DNA of 64,000 bases, taken from NCBI RefSeq assembly GCF_041242975.1, contig NZ_CP162488.1, positions 413,501-477,500 on the forward strand, read 5' to 3'. How positions within the stretch are numbered: position 1 is the stretch's first letter; each line of letters opens with the position of its first letter. Position numbers and translations under genes: made by a program. Under the pieces are notes generated by a model. The model was not told the DNA's origin. It made no database searches and was given only the letters and a program-made list of their open reading frames with translations. The stretch is from Xanthomonas sp. DAR 35659. GTDB taxonomy: Bacteria; Pseudomonadota; Gammaproteobacteria; Xanthomonadales; Xanthomonadaceae. Shown here in pieces: positions 8,573 through 20,182 of this stretch.

Positions 8573-9151
8573 GTGAGCGGGTGCAAGCGCGCGGCGATCG
8601 TCGCCCTGTGCGTGAGCCTGGCGATGCTGCTGGCGACGCCGTGGTTGCCGCTGCAGCACGACAACTACCTGCGCGGGATCTGGGTCGGCGTCGCGGTCGG
8701 CGGGCTGTTCCTGGCGCCGCTGCTGTGGTGGTCGCCGGGCGGCCTGCGCGACAGCGCGCCGCCGGCGCTGGCGCGCCGCTACTACCGCGAGTTCGGGTTG
8801 CCGATGCTGTTCTACGTTGGCGTGATGCTGTGCTGGAAGCGCCTGCTCGGCAGCGTGGACGCGCACTGGCTGCGGGTGGTGGTCGCACTGTTGCCGGCGC
8901 TGCTGGTGGCGCTGGTGATCCGCGCGGTGGCGCGCTTCGTGCGCGACTCGGACGAGATGCAGCGACGCATCGAACTGGAATCGATCGCCATCGCCGCGGC
9001 GCTGGTCAGCGGCGGCTACATGGCCGCCGGCTTCCTGCAGGCGGCGGAGATGATCGCGCTGCCGGCATCGGCGGCGATGCTGTGGGTGTTTCCGCTGCTG
9101 TGTATGACCTACGGCATCGCCAAGAGCGTCAATGCGCGCCGCTACCTATGA
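8573..9151 (+). CDS. Four- to six-helix membrane protein paired with an XRE repressor
   Basis: The protein is 192 residues from the GTG at 8573-8575, which has a GGAG element about 7 nt upstream; an ATG at 8501 would add 24 Arg/Gly-rich residues. Hydrophobic segments fall at about residues 5-25, 34-52, 78-97, 103-122, 140-160 and 166-185. A short cytosolic RFVRDSDEMQRRIELESI segment lies between helices four and five; it resembles membrane proteins commonly encoded just upstream of small HTH genes. The stop overlaps the XRE start (ATGA), showing translational coupling. Function is unknown; regulation is probably by the dyads at 8435-8495. Confidence 0.75.
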   Translation: MSGCKRAAIVALCVSLAMLLATPWLPLQHDNYLRGIWVGVAVGGLFLAPLLWWSPGGLRDSAPPALARRYYREFGLPMLFYVGVMLCWKRLLGSVDAHWLRVVVALLPALLVALVIRAVARFVRDSDEMQRRIELESIAIAAALVSGGYMAAGFLQAAEMIALPASAAMLWVFPLLCMTYGIAKSVNARRYL

Positions 9152-9348
9152 ACAGCCGCATTCGCGAGCTGCGCGAGGCGCATGGCTGGTCGCAGGGCGA
9201 ACTGGGCGAGCGGCTGGGCGTGTCGCGGCAGACCATCAACGCGCTGGAGACCGGCAAGTACGACCCGAGCCTGCCGCTGGCGTTCCGCATCGCGCGCCTG
9301 TTCGCGCACAGCATCGAGCACGTGTTCCTGTTCGACGATGCGCAGTAG
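9148..9348 (+). CDS. Small XRE-family HTH regulator
   Basis: A 66-residue single-domain helix-turn-helix protein (MNSRIRELREAHGWSQGE, then LGVSRQTINALETGKYDPSL). It is as short as the YozG/Cro-like group that pairs with integral membrane proteins. The ATG overlaps the stop of the upstream membrane protein by 4 bp, so the two are co-translated. It probably represses its own operon through the twin TGTAAAGC dyads upstream of the membrane gene. The match to the HTH fold is clear; the target is inferred from context. Confidence 0.9.
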   Translation: MNSRIRELREAHGWSQGELGERLGVSRQTINALETGKYDPSLPLAFRIARLFAHSIEHVFLFDDAQ

Positions 9349-9442
9349 CGGCATGCACGCGCGTGCCGCCTCGCCATCGGTTTTCCACGACGCCATGCGC
9401 GAGCATGGCATCCAGCCTCACATGACCCCAAGGATGCGAATC

Positions 9443-10960
9443 ATGCGACACCCCTCCAGGCCGCTCGCCGTCGTTGCGGCAAGCGTGCTGCTCGCCGCCT
9501 GCCAGGCCGCGCAGGCCCCGGCCGCGCAGAACGCGGAGCGCAGCTACGGCACGTTGCGTTTCCACCCGTGCACGTTGACCAGCCCGGTCGCGGCCGGCAA
9601 CGTCGAAGCGCAGTGCACGCGCCTGTCGGTGCCGGAGAATCCGGCCGCGCCCGGCGGACGCAAGATCGCGCTCAACATCGCCTGGCTGCCGGTCAGCGGG
9701 CAGGGCGCCAGCGAGCCGGATCCGGTGATGTTCATCGCCGGCGGTCCGGGCCAGGCGGCCACCGAGGTCGCCAGCATCGTCGACCTGGCCTTGCGCGATA
9801 CCCGCAAGCGCCGCGACGTGTTCCTGGTCGACCAGCGCGGCACCGGCCAGTCCAATCCCTTGACCTGCGTGGGCGCGGACGGCAAGCCCCTGCCGCTGGT
9901 CGACGCGTCGCGCTCGCCCACCGCGGCGGAACTGGCCGACTACGCCAAGCGCTGCGCGCAGTCGCTGCAGGGCCGTGCCGACCCGCGCTTCTACACCACC
10001 ACCCAGGCCATCGCCGACCTGGACGCGGTGCGCGCCGCGCTGGGCGTGGACAAGCTAAACCTGATCGGCGGTTCCTACGGGACCCGCGTCGCCCAGCAGT
10101 ACGCGGCGCGCTATCCGGCGCATGTCCGCAGCGTGGTGCTCGACGGCGTGGCGCCGAACGACCTGGTGGTCGGCGGCGAGTTCGCCACCACCTTCGAGCA
10201 TGCGATCACGCTGCAGTCCGAACAGTGCAAGGCGTCCCCGGCCTGCGCCAAGCGCTTCCCGACCGATACCCGCGCGCAACTGCGCACGGTGGTCGAACGC
10301 CTGCGCCAGGCGCCGGTGGAGGTGGAGTACCGCGATCCCGCCAGCGGCGAGACCAAGCGCGACCAGGTGGCCGCCGATACCGTCACCAGCCTGGCGTTCT
10401 CGTTCTCGTACGCGCCGCAGACCGCCTCGCTGTTGCCGCTGGTGCTGGACGAGGCCGCGCACGCGCGCTACGCGCCGCTGATGTCGCTGGCGCAACTGAT
10501 GGGCCAGCAGATGGATGGGCAGATGAGCCGCGGCATGCAGTGGTCGGTGATCTGCGCCGAGGACGCCGACCGCTATCGCGCGCCCGCCGCCGGCGGCGAC
10601 ACCTTGCTCGGTCCGGAGGTGGCGCAGATGTTCTTCGCCGCCTGTCCGGCCTGGCCGACCGGCACGCGCCCGGCCGACTTCACCGCGCCGTTCACCTCGC
10701 AGTTGCCGGTGTTGCTGACCTCCGGCGAACTGGATCCGGTGACCCCGCCGCGTTACGCCGCGCGGGTGCTGCAGGGCCTGCCCAACGGCCGCCACCTGGT
10801 GGTGCGCGGGCAGGGCCACGGCACCATGACCCTGGGCTGCATGCCCAAGTTGCTCGGCCAGTTCTTCGAGAGCGCCGACGCCAAGCACCTCGATGCCACC
10901 TGCCTGGACGCGATGAGCGGCGTGCCGGCCTTCACTTCATTCAACGGATGGGAACCATGA
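9443..10960 (+). CDS. Lipoprotein alpha/beta hydrolase, TAP-like peptidase
   Basis: 505 residues from the ATG at 9443, with AAGGA about 8 nt upstream. The lipobox VLLAAC places Cys near residue 18, so the enzyme is probably membrane-anchored in the periplasm. The alpha/beta-hydrolase core shows PVMFIAGGPGQAATE, LVDQRGTGQSNPL, the nucleophile elbow GGSYGTR, the acid in TSGELDPVTPP and the His in GQGHGTM; this is the proline iminopeptidase/tripeptidyl aminopeptidase type with a TAP-like C-terminal region. Natural substrates are unknown. It sits 31 bp before a NatAB-type ABC exporter operon on the same strand, implying co-transcription. Confidence 0.85.
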   Translation: MRHPSRPLAVVAASVLLAACQAAQAPAAQNAERSYGTLRFHPCTLTSPVAAGNVEAQCTRLSVPENPAAPGGRKIALNIAWLPVSGQGASEPDPVMFIAGGPGQAATEVASIVDLALRDTRKRRDVFLVDQRGTGQSNPLTCVGADGKPLPLVDASRSPTAAELADYAKRCAQSLQGRADPRFYTTTQAIADLDAVRAALGVDKLNLIGGSYGTRVAQQYAARYPAHVRSVVLDGVAPNDLVVGGEFATTFEHAITLQSEQCKASPACAKRFPTDTRAQLRTVVERLRQAPVEVEYRDPASGETKRDQVAADTVTSLAFSFSYAPQTASLLPLVLDEAAHARYAPLMSLAQLMGQQMDGQMSRGMQWSVICAEDADRYRAPAAGGDTLLGPEVAQMFFAACPAWPTGTRPADFTAPFTSQLPVLLTSGELDPVTPPRYAARVLQGLPNGRHLVVRGQGHGTMTLGCMPKLLGQFFESADAKHLDATCLDAMSGVPAFTSFNGWEP

Positions 10961-10991
10961 GCCGCGCAGCGTTTCGCAAGGAGGACCGCGC

Positions 10992-11738
10992 ATGATCGTC
11001 GCCGACAATCTGCACAAGGCATTCAAGACCAAGACCGGCACCGTGCAGGCGGTGCGCGGGGTCAGCTTCGACGCCGCCGATGGCCAGATCACCGGCCTGC
11101 TCGGTCCCAACGGCGCCGGCAAGACCACCACCTTGCGCATGCTGTACACGCTGATGACGCCCGACCAGGGCCAGGTGCGGGTGGACGGCGTCGACGTCGG
11201 CGCCGATCCGCTGGCGGTGCGCCGCGCGCTGGGCGTGCTGCCCGACGCGCGCGGCGTGTACAAGCGCCTGACCGCGCGCGAGAACATCGCCTACTTCGGC
11301 GAACTGCACGGGCTCTCGGCGGCGCGCATCGCCGAGCGCACCCGGCTGCTGTCGGCGGCGCTGGACATGGACGACATCCTCGACCGCCAGACCGAGGGCT
11401 TCAGCCAGGGGCAGCGCACCAAGACCGCGATCGCGCGCGCGCTGGTCCACGATCCGCGCAACGTGATCCTCGACGAGCCCACCAACGGCCTGGACGTGAT
11501 GACCACCCGCGCCATGCGCGGCTTCCTGCGCGGACTGCGCGAGGAAGGGCGTTGCGTGATCTTCTCCAGCCACATCATGCAGGAGGTGGCGGCGCTGTGC
11601 GATCGCATCGTCATCGTCGCCAAGGGCACGGTGGTGGCGGCCGGCACGGCCGACGAACTGCGCGCGCTGACCGGCGAGGACAACCTGGAAGACGCCTTCG
11701 TCAAGGCGATCGGCAGCGATGAGGGATTGCACGCATGA
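10992..11738 (+). CDS. natA: ABC exporter ATPase, NatA-type
   Basis: The 248-residue ATPase has Walker A (GPNGAGKTTT), a signature written FSQGQRTKTAIAR (SQGQ rather than SGGQ), Walker B (VILDEPTNGLD) and an H-loop (FSSHIMQEV). This pattern matches NatA-like subunits of Na+/drug ABC-2 exporters. AAGGAGG lies just before the ATG at 10992. Its stop overlaps the start of the permease gene (ATGA). Co-transcription with the upstream lipoprotein hydrolase is likely. The transported substrate is not shown by the sequence. Confidence 0.85.
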   Translation: MIVADNLHKAFKTKTGTVQAVRGVSFDAADGQITGLLGPNGAGKTTTLRMLYTLMTPDQGQVRVDGVDVGADPLAVRRALGVLPDARGVYKRLTARENIAYFGELHGLSAARIAERTRLLSAALDMDDILDRQTEGFSQGQRTKTAIARALVHDPRNVILDEPTNGLDVMTTRAMRGFLRGLREEGRCVIFSSHIMQEVAALCDRIVIVAKGTVVAAGTADELRALTGEDNLEDAFVKAIGSDEGLHA

Positions 11739-12916
11739 GCCTGCTCCATACCGTGTTGACCGTGATTCGCAAGGAATTGCGCGACCTCTCGCGCGACCGC
11801 CGCACCCTGGCGCTGGCGCTGCTGCTCGGCCCGTTGCTGTACCCGGCGCTGATCCTGGGCATGGGCGCGCTCGCCGAGAGCCGGGTGAGGACCCAGATCG
11901 ACAAGCCGCTGGACATCGCCGTGGTCGGCCGCGAGCGCGCCCCGAACCTGGTCGCGTTCCTCGCCGCGCAAGGCCTCAACGCGGTCGATCCGCCGGCGGA
12001 CCTGACCGCGGCGATCCGCAACCAGGACATCGACCTGGCGTTGCGCATCGGCGACGACTACGCGGCCGCCTGGCATGAGGGCCGGCCCGCGCTGGTGGAG
12101 ATCGTCAAGGACAGCACCCGCCGCGATGCCGACATTCCGGCCACGCGCGTGCAGGCGGCGCTGGAGATGTACAGCCAGCAGGTCGGCGCGCTGCGCCTGC
12201 TGGCGCGCGGTATCGACGCGCAGGTGGCGCGGCCGCTGGACATCGCCACGCAGGATCTGGCCACCGCCGAAGCCAAGCGCGGCGCGTTGCTGGCGATCCT
12301 GTTGCCGGTCTTGCTGACCATCACCTCGTTCATCGGCGGCGCCTACCTGATCCTCGATGCCACCGCCGGCGAACGCGAGCGGCAATCGCTGGAACCGCTG
12401 CTGGCCACGCCGGCCTCGCGCGGGGCCATCGTCAGCGGCAAGATCGCCGCGGCCTGCGTGGTCGGCCTGGTGTCGCTGCTGCTGACCCTGCTCGCGTTCA
12501 AGCTCAGCGCGCAGTTCGCCAGCGGCGTCGGCCGCCAGCTCAACGTCGGCTTCGTGGCGATGCTGCAGATGCTGTTCGTGCTGCTGCCGATGCTGTTCAT
12601 CGGCACCTCGCTGCTGACCGTACTGGCGGCCGCGGCCAAGAGCATGAAGGAAGCGCAGAGCCACATGACCTGGCTGATGCTGCTGCCGATGCTGCCCGGC
12701 TACGCGTTGATGGTGTACCCGCTGAAGACCGCGCCGTGGCAGTTCGCGGTGCCGTTCCTGGCGCAGAACCAGATGTTGCTGAAGGTCATCCGCCACGAAA
12801 CGATCGACCTGCAGACGTGGGCGATCTACCTGGGCGCGGGGTTCGGCCTGGCCGCGCTGTTGTGGCTGGCCGCGGTTCGCCGCTACCGGCAGGAGCGCCT
12901 GGCGATCTCGGGCTGA
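11735..12916 (+). CDS. natB: ABC exporter permease, NatB-type
   Basis: A 393-residue ABC-2 permease. One N-terminal helix (about residues 22-45) is followed by a large extracytoplasmic domain (residues 48-185) and then five helices (about 189-210, 234-260, 268-300, 305-330, 360-380). The motif ATAGERERQSLEPLLATPASR is the conserved cytosolic loop of NatB-like permeases. It overlaps natA by 4 bp. Length and topology fit NatB. Together with NatA it would form an exporter of Na+ or amphipathic compounds; this is inferred from the family. Confidence 0.83.
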   Translation: MSLLHTVLTVIRKELRDLSRDRRTLALALLLGPLLYPALILGMGALAESRVRTQIDKPLDIAVVGRERAPNLVAFLAAQGLNAVDPPADLTAAIRNQDIDLALRIGDDYAAAWHEGRPALVEIVKDSTRRDADIPATRVQAALEMYSQQVGALRLLARGIDAQVARPLDIATQDLATAEAKRGALLAILLPVLLTITSFIGGAYLILDATAGERERQSLEPLLATPASRGAIVSGKIAAACVVGLVSLLLTLLAFKLSAQFASGVGRQLNVGFVAMLQMLFVLLPMLFIGTSLLTVLAAAAKSMKEAQSHMTWLMLLPMLPGYALMVYPLKTAPWQFAVPFLAQNQMLLKVIRHETIDLQTWAIYLGAGFGLAALLWLAAVRRYRQERLAISG

Positions 12917-13068
12917 GGGCGGGCCGGCACCGATCGGGGAACGGCGCGCGACGTCGCCCCGCGATCGGCGCCGGCTTTTTCGTCATCCACCATCGCAACG
13001 GATCGGTGCGGCGGCAGGGTCGCCGTTCCGGTTCTTCCTTCCCTGCGCGACCCTGTCTGCGGAGCAGC

Positions 13069-14001
13069 ATGCAGTCCGAATCGCCGCGTCCTCGCGTAAC
13101 CGCCGCCGGTTTCCTCGCACGCGACGGCCTGCGCCGGATCGACCTTGGCGGGCGGCGTGTGCTGCATCCAGGACAGTGGCGCTGGCTCAGGGCGATCGGA
13201 TGGAGCCTGGTGCTGTTGCTGTCGGTCGCCGCCGCCTCCTTGGCGGTGTCGGCGCGGATCGGCGCCTGGTGGCCGGGAACGTCCGGCTTGGCCGTGCTCG
13301 CGCCCTATCTTGCGTCGATGGCGACCGCGCTGGCGGTCTACACGCTGGCCGTACGCCTGGGCGAAGACCGCTGGCCGTCCGAGCTCGCGCCGCGGCAGAT
13401 GGTGCCGCAGTTGGCGCTCGGTCTGCTGTTGGGTGCGGCGATGTTCGCCGCGGTCATGGGCATCATGGCCGCGGGCGGCTTCTACGAGATCCGGTTCGTG
13501 GCGCCGGCGCCGGCATGGATCGCGGTCGGCAAGGCGCTGCAGGCCGGTGTCGTCGAGGAGTTGATGCTGCGCGCCATCCTGTTGCGTCTGGTGTGGTGGG
13601 CCTTCGGTGCGTGGCCGGCATTCGTCGCGTCGGCGCTGCTGTTCGGTGTCGCCCACCTCGGCAATCCGAATGCGACCGTGTTCGCCGCGGTCTGCATCGC
13701 GTTGGAGGCGGGCGTCATGCTCGGCGCCTTCTATGTCCTCACCGGGCGCCTGTGGATGTCGATCGGCGTGCACGTCGCATGGAACTTCGCCCAGGGCTAT
13801 CTGTTCGGCGCGGCGGTATCCGGCACCGACATGGGGCCTGCGCTCGCGCACAGCGGCGCACGCGCCGGCGTCCCGGAATGGTTGACCGGCGGCGCGTTCG
13901 GTCCGGAAGCCTCATTGCCGGCGCTGCTGGTCTGCGCCGTGGTCGGCGGCGCCGTGACGCGGCGCGCCTGGCGGGCGGGCCGCTTCTCCGGCGATCGCTG
14001 A
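13069..14001 (+). CDS. CPBP-family intramembrane metalloprotease
   Basis: 310 residues from the ATG at 13069 with GGAG just upstream. About eight hydrophobic segments are visible. The CPBP (Abi/CAAX) motifs are intact: motif 1 VVEELMLRAILLR (EExxxR), motif 2 FGVAHLGNPN (His) and motif 3 GVHVAWNF (HxxxN). Such proteases cleave membrane-associated substrates or serve in bacteriocin self-immunity. The C-terminal motif WLTGGAFGPEASL is nearly repeated in the integron-cassette CPBP protein at 58080-59000. It stands alone between natB and a convergent TonB-like gene. Confidence 0.85.
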   Translation: MQSESPRPRVTAAGFLARDGLRRIDLGGRRVLHPGQWRWLRAIGWSLVLLLSVAAASLAVSARIGAWWPGTSGLAVLAPYLASMATALAVYTLAVRLGEDRWPSELAPRQMVPQLALGLLLGAAMFAAVMGIMAAGGFYEIRFVAPAPAWIAVGKALQAGVVEELMLRAILLRLVWWAFGAWPAFVASALLFGVAHLGNPNATVFAAVCIALEAGVMLGAFYVLTGRLWMSIGVHVAWNFAQGYLFGAAVSGTDMGPALAHSGARAGVPEWLTGGAFGPEASLPALLVCAVVGGAVTRRAWRAGRFSGDR

Positions 14002-14114
14002 CGGCCCGGGCAGGGCGGGTGCCATCGCGGGCGCCGGGCGACGCCACCGCGCCTGCGGCACGGTGACGAGGAGGCGATCGCGCCGGACGGTCCTGCCGTC
14101 GCGGCGCGTGCCGA

Positions 14115-15122
14115 TCAGCCGCCGGGATTGAACGCCAGCGTGCGCCGCGTCGTGACCGGCGCACTGACCGGCTCGAAGCGCCAGCGCTTGATCGCGTTCA
14201 AGGCCTCGCGGTCGAACACGCGCGCCGGGGTGGCGCGCAGCACGCGGGCACTGGTGACCGAGCCGTCGGTGCCCACGGTGATCTCCACCAGTACTTCGCC
14301 GGCGGTGCCCGAGCGCAAGGCTTCCGGCGGATAGCGCGGCGCCGGCGTGCTGATCGCGCGCAGCGATTGGCTGCTGGCCGCGGCGGCGGGCGCCGCAGCC
14401 GGTTGCGCGGCCGGCGCCGCGGCCGGTGCCGGCGTCGGCGCACTGCGCGCCGCGGCGGCCTGGCGCTCGGCCTCCTGGCGTGCCGTCTCGCGTCGCGCGG
14501 CTTCCTGTTGCGCGGCGATCTGCTGCGCGGCCTGCGCCTCGCTGGCCTGCTGCTGCGCCTGCTTCTGCTGCTCGGCCGCCAGCTTGGCCTTCTGCTCGGC
14601 CTCCTTCTTGGCCTTGTCGGTCTCGTCCTGGCTGCGCTGCGCGACCGCCTCCATGCCCTTGCTCACGCCCTGCTTGAGCCGCGGCAAGGCCGGCGCCTGC
14701 GGATCCATCTTCTCGATCAGGCCGATCAGCCGCTGCGCTTCCGGGAAGTCCTCGCGGGTGATGCTCTGCTCGGCGGCGATCAGCGTGTACGGCATCAGGT
14801 CGGTCAGCGCGCTCTTCACCGCCGCGTCGTCCGGCTGCTTGTCGCGCAGCGCCAGGTAGTACTCGACCGCGTTGTTGCCGGCCGGCGCGTACATGCGGTT
14901 CTCGCGCAACGCCTGGCTGGCCGAGTCGTGCAACTGCTCGGTGCCCATCGCCTGCACCTTGGCCGAAACCGGCGGCGGCGCTGGCGTGGTCGCGGCGGGC
15001 GTCGTCGCGGGCGTGGCGGCCGGTGCCGCGGCGTCGTCCTGCTTGGAACAGGCCGCCAGCACGGCGAGCAGCAGAACCGGCGCCATGCGGCGCGCCTTGG
15101 CGAATGTGGTGACCTGCAACAT
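14115..15122 (-). CDS. Energy-transducer TonB-domain lipoprotein
   Basis: 335 residues from the ATG at 15120-15122, preceded by GGGGGAAG. The N-terminus has a lipoprotein signal (LLLAVLAAC, Cys near residue 25). Residues about 60-170 are helical, residues 170-235 form a highly charged Ala/Gln/Glu/Lys coiled coil, then a Pro/Ala linker leads to a C-terminal TonB domain (APRYPPEALRSGTAGEVLVE, IKRWRFEP). TonB domains contact outer-membrane receptors. A lipid-anchored version without an obvious N-terminal transmembrane anchor is a noncanonical layout, so a role as structural linker rather than energy transducer is possible. Confidence 0.8.
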   Translation of the reverse strand: MLQVTTFAKARRMAPVLLLAVLAACSKQDDAAAPAATPATTPAATTPAPPPVSAKVQAMGTEQLHDSASQALRENRMYAPAGNNAVEYYLALRDKQPDDAAVKSALTDLMPYTLIAAEQSITREDFPEAQRLIGLIEKMDPQAPALPRLKQGVSKGMEAVAQRSQDETDKAKKEAEQKAKLAAEQQKQAQQQASEAQAAQQIAAQQEAARRETARQEAERQAAAARSAPTPAPAAAPAAQPAAAPAAAASSQSLRAISTPAPRYPPEALRSGTAGEVLVEITVGTDGSVTSARVLRATPARVFDREALNAIKRWRFEPVSAPVTTRRTLAFNPGG

Positions 15123-15280
15123 GCTTCCCCCTAATCCCCGGTGATGGCAATGAACGACGCAGCGTGGCTGCCTGGCGCGGCCGGCACGGCTCCCCCGTCC
15201 CGCGCGCCCCACCTGCCAATCTAGCATCGGTTCCGCCCGCGTGTGTGGCGGCCGGTGACCGCGGGCGGTCCCGTGCCGGC

Positions 15281-15889
15281 TCAGTGCGCGGATTTGGATG
15301 GCGCGGCCATCAGCCGGTCGGTCCAGGCGATGCCGATCGCCGACAGGATGAAGATGCCGTGGATGATGGTCTGCCACAGCACGCCGGTGGGCGTCAGCGT
15401 CGCGCAGCTCTTCAGGTCCACCGTGCCCACCGCGCTGGCCAGCTGCTCCGGCGAACACATCGGCATGCCGCCGAGCGCGCCGACCGCGATGAAGGTCTTG
15501 AGCAGGTGGATCGAGGAGATGCCGATGATCGACAGCGCCAGCTTCACCTTCAACACGCTGGCGTTGACGTGGCTCAGCCATTCCGGCTGGTCCGGATGGC
15601 CTTCCAGGCCCAGCCGCGAGACGAAGGTCTCGTAGCCGCCAACGATCACCATCACCAGCAGGTTGGAGATCATCACCACGTCGATCAGGCCGAGCACGAT
15701 CAGCATGATCTGCTGCTCGCCCAGGCTCGGCGCCTCGTGGATCAGGTGCCACAGTTCCTTGCCGAACAGGAACACATACACGCCCTGGGCGACGATCAGG
15801 CCCAGGTACAGCGGCAGCTGCAGCCAGCGCGAGGCGAAGATCAGGCTGGACAGCGGATTGAGGCGGGGCACGGGACGCGGAGGGCTCAT
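15281..15889 (-). CDS. yqhA: UPF0114 (YqhA) family membrane protein
   Basis: A 202-residue inner-membrane protein matching YqhA throughout: IFASRWLQLPLYLGL, VLGLIDVVMISNLLVMVIVG, GYETFVSRL, the LSIIGISSIHLLKTF stretch and a final helix followed by WTDRLM. Four transmembrane helices are expected. The family has no firm biochemical role. The C-terminal insert around MCSPEQLASAVGTVDLKSC is longer than in Escherichia coli YqhA. Start at 15887-15889 (MSPPRPVPRL). Confidence 0.88.
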   Translation of the reverse strand: MSPPRPVPRLNPLSSLIFASRWLQLPLYLGLIVAQGVYVFLFGKELWHLIHEAPSLGEQQIMLIVLGLIDVVMISNLLVMVIVGGYETFVSRLGLEGHPDQPEWLSHVNASVLKVKLALSIIGISSIHLLKTFIAVGALGGMPMCSPEQLASAVGTVDLKSCATLTPTGVLWQTIIHGIFILSAIGIAWTDRLMAAPSKSAH

Positions 15890-16001
15890 GGCGTGATGTC
15901 GGATGCTGCGCTGCAGGAGGGATGCAGCGTACCGGCCCGTCGGGATGCTGCCAAGCGCGGCCCGCGGCTACACTGGGCGTCCCCGTTCCAGGATCGCCGC
16001 C

Positions 16002-18999
<2,998 letters not shown>

Positions 19000-19036
19000 G
19001 CGCGCCCCCGCCGATACCGAAAGGGAGTTCCCCCGC

Positions 19037-19612
19037 ATGTCCACGCCTCCGCCGTTTCCCGAGACGCCAGCCACCCCACCGCCTGCGCCGCCCGCACCGC
19101 CGCCACCGGCCAAGCGCGGCTGGTGGTCGCGGCATTGGAAATGGGCGGTGCCGCTGCTGGCGCTGCTGCTCGGCGCGCTGCTGCTGGTCTCCATCGCCGT
19201 GTTCGTGGTCGGTATCGCCAGCGTCACCAAGTCGTCCGAGCCGTACCGGATCGGATTGGTGGGTGCGAAGGTCGACCCGCGCGTGGTGGCCGCGCTCGGC
19301 GAGCCGATCGAGGACGGCATCATGCCCAGCGGCAGCATCTCCACCAGCAACGGCAGCGGCAGCGCCAAGCTCAACGTGTCGCTGCACGGTTCGCGCGGCA
19401 ACGGCACCTTGTACATCGAGGCCGAGCGCCATGCCGGCGAGTGGCATTACACGACGTTGAAGGTGGTGCCCGACGCCGGCGAGGCGATTTCGCTGCTGCA
19501 TGACGACGCGGACGCGATCGGTGAGACCGACGCCGAGTCCGATCCGGAAATGGACGCCACCGACGACGTACAGACCGACGCCGCTCCCGCTGAGGCCGAT
19601 AGCACGCAGTAG
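19037..19612 (+). CDS. Coa1-like single-pass membrane protein
   Basis: A 191-residue protein. The first 30 residues are Pro-rich, a single membrane helix spans about residues 36-58 (WAVPLLALLLGALLLVSIAV), and a Coa1/Tim21-like domain follows: AALGEPIEDGIMPSGSIS, a beta-rich segment, and GTLYIEAERHAGEWHYTTL. The tail is very acidic (residues 155-191). The Coa1 fold is known from cytochrome oxidase assembly factors, but many bacterial members sit in unrelated contexts, so function is open. GGGAG precedes the ATG. It is probably the last gene of a unit with the DPP-IV-like peptidase. Confidence 0.72.
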   Translation: MSTPPPFPETPATPPPAPPAPPPPAKRGWWSRHWKWAVPLLALLLGALLLVSIAVFVVGIASVTKSSEPYRIGLVGAKVDPRVVAALGEPIEDGIMPSGSISTSNGSGSAKLNVSLHGSRGNGTLYIEAERHAGEWHYTTLKVVPDAGEAISLLHDDADAIGETDAESDPEMDATDDVQTDAAPAEADSTQ

Positions 19613-19809
19613 CGTCGAACGCGAGCCGTCCACCACACCGTCGGCGCACGCCGCGCGCGGAGCGCCATGCCGTCGTGATGGAGGTTCCGGGCGGCGCAGG
19701 ACGGACGCGGGACCTGCCGATGTCGGCGTCTGCGCATTCGCCGCAGTCAGTGTGTGATCGCATGCCGGACCGAGCGCCGGAAACCTCAAATAAACACCGA
19801 GAAGTGTCC

Positions 19810-19893
19810 TGTAGGAGCGGCTTCAGCCGCGACGGGCTCTACCGGGAACGCATCGTCCGGGAACGCATCGTCGCGGCTGAAGCCGCTCCCACA
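19810..19893. repeat. REP-like inverted pair
   Basis: Two head-to-head copies of the xanthomonad repeat TGTAGGAGCGGCTTCAGCCG (19810-19832 on plus, 19870-19893 on minus) can fold into a large hairpin. Between them CCGGGAACGCATCGT occurs twice in tandem. The pair sits in the 570-bp gap between the Coa1-like and DUF885 genes, which otherwise shows no gene. Confidence 0.8.
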
Positions 19894-20182
19894 AGGCGAA
19901 CTGCATCCAGCCTGATCGTGGCGAAAGCGGGGTACTAAAGGTGTCCTGCGGGCGAGCGAGTAAGCGCGACCTACCCGCGTGCATCGCGGTGTCGGTCGCC
20001 CCATTGCGGTCGTCGTCGCCGGCAGCGATTGCGGTCGCGCCGTATGCGCTGCGACATGGCGTGGCAGCGCGACCGCGAATGCGCATCCTGTCCCGGATGC
20101 GGTGCCGCCATGACCTACGGCAGGTTGCCGGTCGCGCGCGCGCCGCGTACGGTCGCCGGACCGCCCAGTTGGAGATCGACCG

